NCBI RefSeq assembly: GCF_027625475.1
Contig: NZ_CP115174.1
Coordinates: 3,690,501-3,754,500, forward strand
Direction: 5' to 3'
Source: Sphingomonas abietis
GTDB taxonomy: Bacteria > Pseudomonadota > Alphaproteobacteria > Sphingomonadales > Sphingomonadaceae
Length of the DNA stretch: 64,000 bases
Part shown: positions 1 through 11,849 of the stretch, in pieces
Layout: every line of letters starts with the position of its first letter
Numbering within the stretch: position 1 is the stretch's first letter
Position numbers and translations under genes: made by a program
Notes under the pieces: generated by a model
Seen by the model: only the letters and a program-made list of their open reading frames with translations
Told to the model about the DNA's origin: nothing
Database searches by the model: none

Positions 1-1
1 G

Positions 2-391
2 TTCCGCAACACCGACATCTCGAAGATTCCGGCCAACAAGCTGGTCATCCAGATCCAGCCCAATGAGGGACTGGACCTGCACTTCGTCGCCAAGACGCCG
101 GGGCCGGTGATCGACACCGCGCCGGTCGAAATGAAGTTCCGCTATGCCGACAGCTTCGATCTCGGCCACCGCACCGGCTACGAGACCCTGCTCTACGACG
201 TGCTGATCGGCGACCAGTCGCTGTTCCAGCGGGCCGATCAGGTCGAGCGCGGGTGGGAGATCGTGCAGCCGATCCTGCGCCAATGGGCCAAGAGCGGTTC
301 ACCCGAAGACTATAAGGCCGGCTCGCAGGGGCCTGCCGGCGCCGACGAGCTGATCGAGCGCGACGGCCGCCGCTGGCATCCAGTAGATTGA
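2..391 (+). CDS. zwf: Glucose-6-phosphate 1-dehydrogenase, C-terminal fragment (5' end outside window)
   Basis: About 129 C-terminal residues of G6PD, which oxidises glucose 6-phosphate to 6-phosphogluconolactone with NAD(P)+ and feeds the Entner-Doudoroff or pentose phosphate route in the cytoplasm. The stretch matches the end of the family: a beta strand with VIQIQPNEG, then FRYADSF, YETLLYDVLIGDQSLF, and the closing AGADELIERDGRRW. The Rossmann domain and active site lie upstream of the window. The next gene starts one base after the stop codon, so the two are probably co-transcribed. Identification is from remembered family motifs and is strong. Confidence 0.93.
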   Translation, partial: FRNTDISKIPANKLVIQIQPNEGLDLHFVAKTPGPVIDTAPVEMKFRYADSFDLGHRTGYETLLYDVLIGDQSLFQRADQVERGWEIVQPILRQWAKSGSPEDYKAGSQGPAGADELIERDGRRWHPVD

Positions 392-392
392 G

Positions 393-1223
393 ATGAACAT
401 GGACAAACCCATTCGCCTTTTCGTTTCCGATGTCGACGGCACCCTGGTCCGCAATGACAAGACGCTGGCCAATGCCACGATCGAGGCCGCCCGCCGGCTG
501 GAACATGCCAGCGTCCACATGACGCTGATCAGCGCGCGGCCGCCCTCGGGCATCCTGCCAATGGCCCGCGCGCTGGGGCTGACCGCGCCGTTCGGTGCGT
601 TCAACGGCGGCACGCTGGTGATGCCGTCCGGCGATATCCTGACCGCCCGCCATCTTTCGGCCGAAGCCAGCCGCACCGCGATCGATATCGTCACGGCAAG
701 CGGCGCCGCGATCTGGGTGTTCGCCGACGGCAAATGGTTCGCCTCCGACGACACCAACCCGCACGTGCCCAACGAGAAGCGCGCGGCGATGGTCGATCCG
801 GTGGTCGGCACCGATTTCGAGGCGCTGCACGGGCGCATCGACAAGATCGTCGGCGTCAGCGACGATACCGCGCTGATCGCCAAGCTGGAGGCGGACGAGA
901 AGGCCGCGCTCGGCGAGACGGCCGAGGTCAGCTGCTCGCAGACCTATTATTGCGACATCACCCACCCGCTCGCCAACAAGGGCGACGGCATCATCGCATT
1001 GTGCGCCGCGATCGGCGTGCCGCTCGAAGAGACGGCGGCGATCGGCGACATGCCGAACGACATCCCGATGCTCAAGCGCGCCGCCGTGGCGATCGCGATG
1101 GGCCAGGCGCCGGCCGAGGTGAAGGCGGCAGCCGGCTGGGTCAGCGCCAGCAACAACGACGATGGCGTCGCCAAGGCGATCGAACGCATCCTGCTGCCCG
1201 AAGTGGCGCGGCATCGGCTGTGA
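393..1223 (+). CDS. Cof-type HAD-IIB family sugar-phosphatase
   Basis: A 276-residue haloacid dehalogenase superfamily phosphatase. Motif I is SDVDGT (nucleophile Asp13, acid/base Asp15), and the C-terminal Mg-binding motif GDMPNDIPML is typical of HAD-IIB (Cof) enzymes with a large cap domain in the middle. Members dephosphorylate sugar phosphates or similar small phosphates in the cytoplasm; the substrate cannot be read from sequence. It follows zwf with a one-base gap, which suggests a link to hexose phosphate metabolism. An in-frame ATG two codons downstream (399) is an alternative start. Confidence 0.88.
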   Translation: MNMDKPIRLFVSDVDGTLVRNDKTLANATIEAARRLEHASVHMTLISARPPSGILPMARALGLTAPFGAFNGGTLVMPSGDILTARHLSAEASRTAIDIVTASGAAIWVFADGKWFASDDTNPHVPNEKRAAMVDPVVGTDFEALHGRIDKIVGVSDDTALIAKLEADEKAALGETAEVSCSQTYYCDITHPLANKGDGIIALCAAIGVPLEETAAIGDMPNDIPMLKRAAVAIAMGQAPAEVKAAAGWVSASNNDDGVAKAIERILLPEVARHRL

Positions 1224-1296
1224 GGCCAAGCGGCCGGCCATGAGGCAAGGCCCCCCTTTCCCGCCTTTGCGGGAGAGGGTTGGGCGAGGATCTTCC

Positions 1297-1360
1297 GCTT
1301 CGACGCATCTTCTGCTTCGACGCATCTTCTGCTTCGACACATCTTCTGCTTCGACACAGG
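1297..1360. repeat. 17-bp tandem repeat, about 3.7 copies
   Basis: The unit gcttcgacgcatcttct occurs at 1297-1313 and 1314-1330, then as gcttcgacacatcttct at 1331-1347, followed by a partial fourth copy. It lies in the 276-bp gap between two convergent genes and codes for no credible protein. Such short tandem arrays are prone to slippage. Confidence 0.9.
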
Positions 1361-1402
1361 CGCCGCAAGGCGAACAGGTACATATACGCCGCCCCATCCG
1401 TT

Positions 1403-1473
1403 CTCCTGCGAAAGCAGGAGCCCAGGGTTACAGGTGGCGCCGCTCTTCACCTGGGCTCCTGCCTACGCAGGAG
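1403..1473. repeat. Compound palindromic intergenic repeat (family A)
   Basis: Two arms, 1403-1426 and 1450-1473, are near reverse complements of each other (core CTCCTGC...GGAGCCCAGG), and each arm is itself a short imperfect hairpin. The same CCTGGGCTCC / GGAGCCCAGG core recurs at 22054-22083. It sits between convergent genes and may stop transcription from both sides. There is no T-run, so it is not a canonical intrinsic terminator. Confidence 0.85.
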
Positions 1474-1499
1474 CACGGCGGATCAGGCTTACTCCGCCG

Positions 1500-2981
1500 T
1501 CACTCCGCCAGCGGCAGGCTGAGCCGCACCAGCAGGCCGCCGAGATCCTCGCTCTCCTCCAGCGCGACCTTGCCGCCATAGATCTCGGCGACGTCGCGCA
1601 CGATGGCGAGGCCGAGGCCGGTGCCGGGCTTGCCGGTATCGAGCCGGGCGCCGCGCTCGAAGATCTTCTCGCGCTCGGCCTCGGGAATGCCCCGGCCGTC
1701 ATCCTCGGTGATGATCTCCGCCATCTCGCCGACCTTCTCGACCGTCACGAACACGCGGCCGCCGCCATATTTGGCGGCATTCTCCATCAGGTTGCCGAGC
1801 AGTTCGTCGAGATCCTGCCGCTCGACGCGGACGGCGAGGCCACGCGTGCCGTCGAGATCGATCACCGTATCGGGGAACAGGCGATCGACGGCCCGCTCCA
1901 CCGCCTCCAGCGACGCCCAGACGTCCGCCCGGCTCTGCGCCGATCCGCGCCGCCCGACGGCGCGCGCGCGCGCCAAATGATGGTCGACCTGTCGCCGCAT
2001 CGTCCGCGCCTCGCGCATCACCGTCTGCGGCAGCTCCGGCGATTGCGCCGTCACCTCGTTCATGATCACGGTCAGCGGCGTCTTGAGCGCATGGGCGAGG
2101 TTGCCGGCATGGGTGCGCGCCTCCTCCGCCTGCTTCTCGTTATGGGCGAGAAGGTCGTTCAGTTCCTCCACCATCGGGCGAATCTCGATCGGCAGCTTGA
2201 CGTCGACGCGGGAGGAACGCCCCGATCGCACCCCGGCGATGGCCAGCCTCACCCGCCGCAGCGGCCATAGCCCATAGACGGTCTGCACCGCCGACATCAG
2301 GATCAGGCCGAGGCCGAGGATCGCGAAGCTGCGCAGCATCGTCTTGCGCAGCACCCCGATCTGGTCGTCGAGATCGTCGCGGCTGGCGGCGACCTGGAAA
2401 CGCCACACGGTGCTCGATCCGGGAATCTTCACGTCGCGCTCGACCACCCGCAGCGGCTCGTCCTTGAACTGCTTGCTGTCGTAATAATGCTCCTGCGACG
2501 TGGGCTGGTTGAGGTTCACCGCCAGCGTCTGATCCCAGAGCGAGCGCGACGGAAAAGCATCATGCCCCTTGCCGGAGACCTGCCAGTAGAGGCCCGAATA
2601 GGGCTCCAGAAAGCGTTGGTCGGCGAGCGGGCGCAGGAAACGGACTTCGCCATCCGATCCGATGTCGGCCTGCACGATCATCGCGTTCAGCACATAATCG
2701 AGATTGCCGTCAAAATTGTTGGTGATCGCGCCGACCAGCACCCGATCGAGCAGGTAGCCGCCGGCCGACAGCAGCAGCAGGATCCACAGCGCCGCGATCC
2801 CGATCATGCGCCGGGTCAGCGATCCGGTGGTGCGCGATCCCGGCCCCCACTCCCAGCCCTTGGGCCGCAGGAAGGCAAGGATGCGCAGCGTGTTGAGCAG
2901 CGGCCGCCACCAGCGATCGCGCCGACTGGCGGCGGGCGCGGTGGCGGACGGCTCAGGCGGTGGCGGCGTCGGGCTCTTCAA
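1500..2981 (-). CDS. Two-component sensor histidine kinase, PhoQ-like
   Basis: A 493-residue membrane kinase. Transmembrane segments lie near residues 59-79 and 218-238 and flank a roughly 140-residue periplasmic sensor of PhoQ type. A HAMP-like linker follows, then the HisKA motif NLAHALKTPL with phospho-acceptor His297, and an HATPase domain with NLMENAAKYG, DDGRGIPEAE and GTGLGLAIV. The gene overlaps the end of the upstream response regulator by 29 bp and starts at a TTG codon (2979-2981) with only a weak ribosome binding site, which suggests translational coupling. The stimulus is unknown; PhoQ relatives sense divalent cations or envelope stress. Confidence 0.92.
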   Translation of the reverse strand: MKSPTPPPPEPSATAPAASRRDRWWRPLLNTLRILAFLRPKGWEWGPGSRTTGSLTRRMIGIAALWILLLLSAGGYLLDRVLVGAITNNFDGNLDYVLNAMIVQADIGSDGEVRFLRPLADQRFLEPYSGLYWQVSGKGHDAFPSRSLWDQTLAVNLNQPTSQEHYYDSKQFKDEPLRVVERDVKIPGSSTVWRFQVAASRDDLDDQIGVLRKTMLRSFAILGLGLILMSAVQTVYGLWPLRRVRLAIAGVRSGRSSRVDVKLPIEIRPMVEELNDLLAHNEKQAEEARTHAGNLAHALKTPLTVIMNEVTAQSPELPQTVMREARTMRRQVDHHLARARAVGRRGSAQSRADVWASLEAVERAVDRLFPDTVIDLDGTRGLAVRVERQDLDELLGNLMENAAKYGGGRVFVTVEKVGEMAEIITEDDGRGIPEAEREKIFERGARLDTGKPGTGLGLAIVRDVAEIYGGKVALEESEDLGGLLVRLSLPLAE

Positions 2982-3627
2982 GGCTGTAGCCCAACCCCCG
3001 GATCGTGGTGATGATATCCTGGCCGAGCTTCTTGCGGATGCGCGTGACGAACACCTCGATCGTGTTCGAGTCGCGATCGAAATCCTGGTCGTAGATATGC
3101 TCGATCAGCTCGGTGCGGCTCACCACCTTGCCCTTGTGGTGCATCAGGTAGCTGAGCAGCTTATATTCCTGCGCGGTAAGCTTCACCGGCTCGCCGGCGC
3201 GGGTCACCTTGCCGGAGCGGATATCGAGGCGCACGTCGCCCGCGATCAGCTCGGACGAGGCGTTGCCCGAGGCGCGGCGGATCAGCGCGCGCAGGCGGGC
3301 GATCAGCTCCTCGGTCTGGAACGGCTTGGCGAGATAGTCATCGGCGCCGGCATCGAGCCCCGCCACCTTGTCGGACCAGCTGTCGCGCGCGGTCAGCACG
3401 AGGACGGGCATGTCCTTGCCTTCCTTGCGCCAGCGATCGAGCACGGTCAGCCCGTCGACCTCGGGCAGGCCGAGATCGAGGATGATCGCATCGTAATTCT
3501 CGGTCGATCCGAGATAATGGCCGTCCTCGCCATCGGTGGCGAGATCGACGGCATAGCCCGCGCCTTCCAGCGTGGCACGCAGCTGGCGTCCCAGCGTGGG
3601 TTCGTCCTCTACGACGAGAATGCGCAT
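2953..3627 (-). CDS. OmpR/PhoP-family response regulator
   Basis: A 224-residue response regulator. The receiver domain has the acidic pair in VVEDEP, phospho-acceptor Asp51 in LDLGLPEVDG, and the conserved Lys in LAKPF. The C-terminal winged-helix DNA-binding domain has LTAQEYKLLSYL and the recognition-helix region SNTIEVFVTRIRKKL. Start at 3627 (MRILVVEDE) is chosen because the reading frame further upstream has no family homology. It is the partner of the overlapping kinase gene just downstream; a small PepSY-like gene sits 108 bp upstream on the same strand. Confidence 0.93.
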   Translation of the reverse strand: MRILVVEDEPTLGRQLRATLEGAGYAVDLATDGEDGHYLGSTENYDAIILDLGLPEVDGLTVLDRWRKEGKDMPVLVLTARDSWSDKVAGLDAGADDYLAKPFQTEELIARLRALIRRASGNASSELIAGDVRLDIRSGKVTRAGEPVKLTAQEYKLLSYLMHHKGKVVSRTELIEHIYDQDFDRDSNTIEVFVTRIRKKLGQDIITTIRGLGYSLEEPDAATA

Positions 3628-3735
3628 GGCGTGTGGGCCCTTTCCTTGATCGGTCGTCCCATTGTGGCGGGACGAAGCTGAACGGGCAAGCAACGGAACG
3701 GTTGCGATATCGTCGGACGGCCGGATTCGGCCGAC

Positions 3736-4032
3736 TTATTGCGGCGAGCGGCCGACCTCGCGGCCGGTGCGGCCATCGACATCCACCCAGGATACCGAGC
3801 CGTCGCGCATATATTTGAGGCGATAGCTGCCCTGCCCCGGATCATAATCCGATCCGAGATAATCATAGCCCGGCATCCGGCTATGCCATTGGCGCTGGAT
3901 ATCGCGGAGCGGTGGACCGCCTTCCCGGCGCATTTCGCGGGCGCGGGACTGGTCCGGCGCGCGGCGCTGACCAGCATTCACGGCCGTGGGCACGACCGCG
4001 AGCAGGGACAGACACAGGAGGACGCGCTTCAT
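3736..4032 (-). CDS. Small secreted PepSY-like protein
   Basis: About 98 residues. It has a signal peptide (KRVLLCLSLLAVVPTAVNA), a charged segment rich in Arg and Gln, and a C-terminal half (YLGSDYDPGQGSYRLKYMRD followed by SVSWVDVDGRTGREVG) that resembles a single PepSY repeat ending in the usual VDxxTG turn. PepSY domains are periplasmic and often regulate proteases or sit beside envelope two-component systems. Its position upstream of the PhoPQ-like pair on the same strand fits that. The assignment is by pattern only. An alternative start is at 4038. Confidence 0.6.
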   Translation of the reverse strand: MKRVLLCLSLLAVVPTAVNAGQRRAPDQSRAREMRREGGPPLRDIQRQWHSRMPGYDYLGSDYDPGQGSYRLKYMRDGSVSWVDVDGRTGREVGRSPQ

Positions 4033-4181
4033 GACCATCGGAGGCTGACATAGCCGATCGGCGTTGAACAACCCGTGAATGTAGGAGCGCTACCGCTTTG
4101 CCCCGCCATGTGGCAGCGCTGCATCGGTCGGCGCGTCGCCCGGGGTTACATTTCGGGCCGGCATCTTCTAGCTGCACGATC

Positions 4182-5975
<1,794 letters not shown>

Positions 5976-6103
5976 CGCCTTATACCAACGGCGAAAGGTC
6001 GTCAGACCTTGGTGGAAGCACCTCGTCTCGAACCGCCGCCGTTAAGATTCTGGCAACTCTGATTAACGATGCCGGTGAGGCCCGGGGGGGCCGGGAGCCG
6101 GTC

Positions 6104-6538
6104 ATGCTACAATCGTTCGACGACTATCGCGATAAAATGCTGTCGATCATGGCGAATGCGGAGGCGCGGTTGGGCCATCATGTCCCGGCCGATACCGCCG
6201 CCCTCGATCTCGGCCGTGCCCGCATGTCGCGCATCCTCACCGCCTATCACATGTTCGCCGATCGCGAGCTGTTCGGCCCCTGTATCGGGCGCGACGCCGC
6301 ACAAGGCCTGCGGATCAAGGCGGTGGCGGCGGAATGTGCGACGCTCACCAGCGATTTCCGGGCGTTCACGCGGGATTGCGCGGCGCGGCCGGTGATCGCC
6401 CGCTGGGCGACCTATCGACTCGATTCGCTGGCGATGATCGGCCGTGTCCGCCAGCATCTCGTCAATGCCGAGGCCGAGGCGCGGGTCTGCGAAGTCCAGT
6501 CGACCGCCACCCGGCTCGGCTATCGCAGCGCCGCCTGA
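6104..6538 (+). CDS. Hypothetical protein (all-helical)
   Basis: A 144-residue protein I do not recognise. It is rich in Ala, Arg and amphipathic helix and has no signal peptide or membrane segment. The spacing of residues is loosely like a four-helix bundle, but the histidines a hemerythrin would need are missing. A GGGAG sequence precedes the ATG. Codon use matches the neighbours and supports a real gene. Its 3' end overlaps the convergent MarR-GNAT gene by 19 bp. Confidence 0.6.
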   Translation: MLQSFDDYRDKMLSIMANAEARLGHHVPADTAALDLGRARMSRILTAYHMFADRELFGPCIGRDAAQGLRIKAVAAECATLTSDFRAFTRDCAARPVIARWATYRLDSLAMIGRVRQHLVNAEAEARVCEVQSTATRLGYRSAA

Positions 6539-7536
6539 GGCCGGTATCGCATCGCCACGTCGCAGCGCGCATAACGGCTGCCATGATCCCGCATGATCCC
6601 GGCATCATGCACGAAGCCCAGTTTCTCATAGAGATGGATCGCCGAAGCGCATTTGACGCTGGTCAGCAGATAGAGGGTTTCGGCGGCCATCGCCCCGGCG
6701 CGCTCCAGCATCGCCGCCAGCAGATACTCGCCGGCCTTGCGGCCCCGCGCGCTTTCCAGGACGCCCATCTTGGTCAGCTCGAACACGCCGTCGGCGATAC
6801 GGATCAGCGCGCAGGTGCCGACGATGCCGAGCCCTTCGGCCTCGACGAACAGGATCAGGCCGCCACGATCGACGATGAGTTCGCGCGGACGGGTCAGGAT
6901 CTGGACGTCGTTATCCTCCAGCGCGAACATCGATGAGATCCATTCGGCGTTGATCCGATGGAAATCCTCGGCGAGGCTGTCGTCATATTCCCGGATCGCC
7001 AGGCCGGGCATCCTCGCCTCCGGCAAGCCGGAGCCTGATCCCGGTGTCCAGCGCCGCGCCCGCGCCTCCAGCGGCATCGCATCCAGCCCCGCCTCGATCT
7101 GTGCGATCTGCGCGAGGAAACTGCCCGAGACCGGCCCGCACAGCTCGCGCACCGCGCCATCCAGTTGCGGCCACATCGCGGTCTTGGCGCGCTGCATCGC
7201 GGCCGTACCCGCGGCTGTCAGGACCAGCCTCTTCTGGCGCAGATCGCTGCCCGATCGCTCGGCCGCGAGCAGGCCGATCTCGATCAGCCCCGTCGCCGTG
7301 CGCGTGACCGCCGGCTGGCTGATCCCCAGCGCCTCCACCGCGTCGCCCACCGTCAGCGGTCCATAGCGATCGATCGCGGCGAGCAGGGGAAATTGCGCCG
7401 GCTGGATATCGATCCCCGCCGCTTGCGCCACCCGCGCCGCATCCCCCTGCAGCCGCTCTGCCAGCCGCTTGAGCCTGCTGCCCAGGAACAATTCGCCAAG
7501 ATCGGCCAGGATGTCATGCGCCACAGGAAAATCCAT
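6520..7536 (-). CDS. MarR-type regulator fused to a GNAT acetyltransferase
   Basis: 338 residues in two parts. Residues about 30-110 form a MarR winged helix (LTVGDAVEALGISQPAVTR, then a wing with SGSDLRQKRLVLT). Residues about 187-330 form a GNAT acetyl-CoA-binding fold (FELTKMGVLESARGRKAGEY as beta4/alpha3 region, and SAIHLYEKLGFVHD near the C terminus). Such fusions are a known architecture, in which the regulator may acetylate a ligand or protein target, but the target is unknown. It is a single gene transcribed alone and convergent with the upstream hypothetical gene. Confidence 0.88.
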   Translation of the reverse strand: MDFPVAHDILADLGELFLGSRLKRLAERLQGDAARVAQAAGIDIQPAQFPLLAAIDRYGPLTVGDAVEALGISQPAVTRTATGLIEIGLLAAERSGSDLRQKRLVLTAAGTAAMQRAKTAMWPQLDGAVRELCGPVSGSFLAQIAQIEAGLDAMPLEARARRWTPGSGSGLPEARMPGLAIREYDDSLAEDFHRINAEWISSMFALEDNDVQILTRPRELIVDRGGLILFVEAEGLGIVGTCALIRIADGVFELTKMGVLESARGRKAGEYLLAAMLERAGAMAAETLYLLTSVKCASAIHLYEKLGFVHDAGIMRDHGSRYARCDVAMRYRPQAALR

Positions 7537-7595
7537 ACCCTGTTATATTACAGGCTATATATCTCCGAGCGACGCGGAAGGAAAGCCGTGAAACG

Positions 7596-8414
7596 CTACA
7601 GCGTCTTGCCCTCGCGCCCGGCCAGTTCGATCACATAATGCCAGGCCACCCGGCCGGATCGGCCGCCGCGCCCGGTCGCCCAGGCGATCGCGTCGGCGCC
7701 GTCGAAGGGCAGTCCAAGCTTGATCGCATAGGCTTCGACCATCGCCAGATAGGTCGGCTGGTCGACATTATGAAAGCCCACCGACAGCCCGAAGCGATCG
7801 GCGAGCGCGAGGCGATCGTCCATCACGTCGCGGGCGTTGATCGCGCGCTCCTCCTCGCCATGCTCGCGCGCGACGATGTGGCGGCGGTTGGCGGTGACGT
7901 GGAGCCGGGCATTGTCGGGCCGCGCCTCCGCCCCGCCCTCCAGCAGCGAGCGCAGGGTGCGCGGGCCGGCGGTGCCCTCCTCGAAGCCGAGATCGTCCAC
8001 GAACAGCGCGAAGGCCCGGTCCAGCGGCGCGATCAGATCGAACAGATGCGGCAGGCTGTCGAGCGAATCCGGTGCGACCTCGATCAGCGCGATATCCTTG
8101 CCGCCGGCCTGCAAGGCCCCGACGACGGATTTCACCAGCGAGGACTTGCCGGTGCCGCGCGCGCCCCACAGCAACACGTCATGCGCGGGCAGGCGATCGG
8201 CGAGGCGATGCGCGTTCCGCAGGATCGCCGCCTTCTGCGCCTCCACCCCGGTCAGCAGATCGAGCGCCAGCGGGCGGAAGGCGCGCGTCGCGACCAGCCC
8301 CCCCTCGCGCCATACATAAGCGGGGTGGGTGAGCGGGTCGGCGGCGGGCGGCGGCGGCGGTGCCATCCGCTCCAGCGCGGCGGCGATACGGGCGAGATCG
8401 GAAACGTCGGTCAT
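7596..8414 (-). CDS. DUF815-family P-loop ATPase
   Basis: A 272-residue AAA+-like ATPase. Walker A is GARGTGKS (residues 84-91), Walker B is ALFVDDLGFEEG, and the sensor region has VTANRRHIV. The family (DUF815, COG2607) usually sits near the preprotein translocase in alphaproteobacteria and its biochemical role is unsettled. The start at 8414 (MTDVSDLARI) was chosen because upstream residues have no family character. The downstream-facing neighbour is the MarR-GNAT gene 59 bp away. Confidence 0.87.
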   Translation of the reverse strand: MTDVSDLARIAAALERMAPPPPPAADPLTHPAYVWREGGLVATRAFRPLALDLLTGVEAQKAAILRNAHRLADRLPAHDVLLWGARGTGKSSLVKSVVGALQAGGKDIALIEVAPDSLDSLPHLFDLIAPLDRAFALFVDDLGFEEGTAGPRTLRSLLEGGAEARPDNARLHVTANRRHIVAREHGEEERAINARDVMDDRLALADRFGLSVGFHNVDQPTYLAMVEAYAIKLGLPFDGADAIAWATGRGGRSGRVAWHYVIELAGREGKTL

Positions 8415-8445
8415 GCCGCGGCCATAGCGGCGCGCGCGCGACACG

Positions 8446-9822
8446 TCATCCGGGGCTGGCGGGGAGCGGCGCCGTCGGGAGACCGGCGCGCCTTCGCTCG
8501 CCACGCAACCGCCCGGCGAGCAGCAGCAGGTCGCGGCCGCAACCGACCGCCAGAAAAACCTGCAATCCGAATATGATGTAGCTGTAGCGCGGCACCGGCT
8601 GGACGACCGCATAGACCAGGCCCGCGGCGACATAGTAGATCGCGATCCAGCCATAGCCCCTTCGCCGACGCAGCAGCGACCAGATCAGGCCGATCGCACC
8701 CAATATCGCCACGATCTGCGCTTCATAGGCCGGCCCGGCTTCGGGGCTGGTCCACGTCATCGCGCCGAACTCCCACAGATCGGGGAAATAGAATTGGCGG
8801 TAATGGCGCAGGCATAGCCGCGCGAAATCGAACGGGTGCCGGCGTATCCAGCTGCGGGTTTCGTCCAACAGGCCGGCCGAATAAGCATATTCGCCGCCGG
8901 CCGCGCGCAGCGCGACCAAGCCCGGGCCGCGCAACGTGGGATGCAAGGCCGACAGACGCTTCTCGAATGTCTCGAACGGCGCCGCGCCCGAAACCGCGCC
9001 GTCATGATTGGCGAGCGCGATCTCCAGGCCGAAATCGTCCCGCAGCAGGATCCTGTGGCCGAGCTGGCGGTCGTTGCGGATCGCCCAAGGGGTGATCAGA
9101 AGCGCCAGCGCCGCTACACAGAGCATGGCGAAGCCGGCCGCCCGGCGCAGCGGCAGCCGCCGCAACGCGCATAGCGCCCAGCACAGATCCACGGCGAGGC
9201 CGGCGGACGGGCTGACGAAGAAGGTCGCCGCCGACAGGAGGGCGATGCTGCCCAGCGCCGCCCAACTCCATGCGGGCTTCCGCTCCATGCGCAGCAGGCA
9301 CAGCAGATTGGCACTGGCGAGGGTCGCCGCCAGTCCGCCCTCCCAATAGCGGAAATCGCCGACTTCCTGCGGCACGAACACCGGCAATATCGCGAGTGCC
9401 AGCAGGCCGGCGTTCAGCACCCGCAGATCCTGCCGCAACTCCGTGAAAATGGCCCGCAGCAGGGTGTAGCCGACGATCGTCACGGCCAGCGCCCAGCCGA
9501 CCAGCGCGAGGTTGGCCAGCGCGCTGCCGATCCCGAACAGCCGCTGGATCGAGCCGGCGATGATGATCGGCACGGGCAGCAGATGGGCGGTCGGCCCCTG
9601 CCCGGGAAACAGCGCGTCGGCGATCGTGCCGGTGCGGGCGTAGGCGATGGCGGCGTTCGACGCCTCCTGGAAACCATAAGGCTGCCACAACGCGCCGACC
9701 CGCCATAGCCACCACAGGCGAAACACCACCGCCACGACCAGCAGGACCGCCACCGTCCGTCGTGCGGACGACGGGTTTCCGTCATGGCGCCGCCCCGGCA
9801 GACCCGACCCGACCATGTTCAT
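8446..9822 (-). CDS. Polytopic membrane protein, GT-C glycosyltransferase-like
   Basis: A 458-residue integral membrane protein with about nine to ten hydrophobic segments, an Arg-rich N terminus and a Gly/Arg-rich C-terminal tail. A large extracytoplasmic loop with Tyr, Trp and His residues (RHYRQFYFPDLWEFG) resembles lipid-linked-sugar glycosyltransferases of the ArnT/PMT type, but I see no clear catalytic Asp-Asp motif in the first loop. It starts at MNMVGSGL (9822), with a likely promoter in the 147-bp gap shared with the divergent DUF4142 gene. The function is inferred from topology only. Confidence 0.65.
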   Translation of the reverse strand: MNMVGSGLPGRRHDGNPSSARRTVAVLLVVAVVFRLWWLWRVGALWQPYGFQEASNAAIAYARTGTIADALFPGQGPTAHLLPVPIIIAGSIQRLFGIGSALANLALVGWALAVTIVGYTLLRAIFTELRQDLRVLNAGLLALAILPVFVPQEVGDFRYWEGGLAATLASANLLCLLRMERKPAWSWAALGSIALLSAATFFVSPSAGLAVDLCWALCALRRLPLRRAAGFAMLCVAALALLITPWAIRNDRQLGHRILLRDDFGLEIALANHDGAVSGAAPFETFEKRLSALHPTLRGPGLVALRAAGGEYAYSAGLLDETRSWIRRHPFDFARLCLRHYRQFYFPDLWEFGAMTWTSPEAGPAYEAQIVAILGAIGLIWSLLRRRRGYGWIAIYYVAAGLVYAVVQPVPRYSYIIFGLQVFLAVGCGRDLLLLAGRLRGERRRAGLPTAPLPASPG

Positions 9823-9969
9823 CCCGGCGTCGCTCCCCGCTGATCGCAGCGCCAGATTATGGCGGATGCTTAAATATTCGGTGACCACGTCAGGTGTTTT
9901 CGCGGCGATGCCCGGCGGAACGGATCGGGGCTGCCCGGCATTGGAGGATCGACCATCTGGAGATATCCC

Positions 9970-10473
9970 ATGAACATCGCCATCCCGCTCGCCTTGCTCG
10001 CCGCCACGTCCGGAGCGGGCATGGCCGCTGCCGCCGTGACCGCGACGCCCGCCGATCGCGCCTTCGTCGCCAAGGTCTCGCAGGGCGGCATGTTTGAGGT
10101 CGCCGCCGGCAAGCTCGCCGAAACCAGGGGCTCGACCCAGGATATCCGCGATTTCGCCGCTGCCGAAGTCCATGACCACAATCTCGTCGGCGATAAGCTC
10201 AAGGCGATCTCGTCGCGCGAGGGCGTGACCTTCCCGGCCCGGCCCAATGCCGAGTTCGCCGCCAAGTTCAGCCACCTCTCCGGGCTTTCCGGCCCCGCCT
10301 TCGATGCCGCCTATCTAAGCGAGATGGCCGCGCTCCACGATGCCGACGGCGCCGCCTTCCTGAAGGAATCGCAGGATGGCGGCAGCGCCGCCTATCGTGC
10401 ATTCGGCACCGAGACCCACCGCATCGTGCAGCGGCACATCGGCGCGATCCACGGGGCGCCGCTTCCGCGCTGA
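9970..10473 (+). CDS. DUF4142 domain-containing secreted protein
   Basis: 167 residues with a signal peptide of about 20 residues ending in AAAAV. The mature part is a ferritin-like four-helix DUF4142 fold (FVAKVSQGGMFEVAAGKLA, then FAAAEVHDHNLVGDKL, and a C-terminal His-containing helix). DUF4142 proteins are periplasmic and often stress-induced in alphaproteobacteria; no enzymatic role is established. Its stop lies 11 bp from the end of the convergent prsR gene. Confidence 0.88.
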   Translation: MNIAIPLALLAATSGAGMAAAAVTATPADRAFVAKVSQGGMFEVAAGKLAETRGSTQDIRDFAAAEVHDHNLVGDKLKAISSREGVTFPARPNAEFAAKFSHLSGLSGPAFDAAYLSEMAALHDADGAAFLKESQDGGSAAYRAFGTETHRIVQRHIGAIHGAPLPR

Positions 10474-10484
10474 CCCCAGCGCCG

Positions 10485-11845
<1,361 letters not shown>

Positions 11846-11849
<4 letters not shown>

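Noticed and set aside
1297..1360. Possible CRISPR array
   Set aside because: The units are 17 bp, contiguous and without spacers; no cas gene is present.
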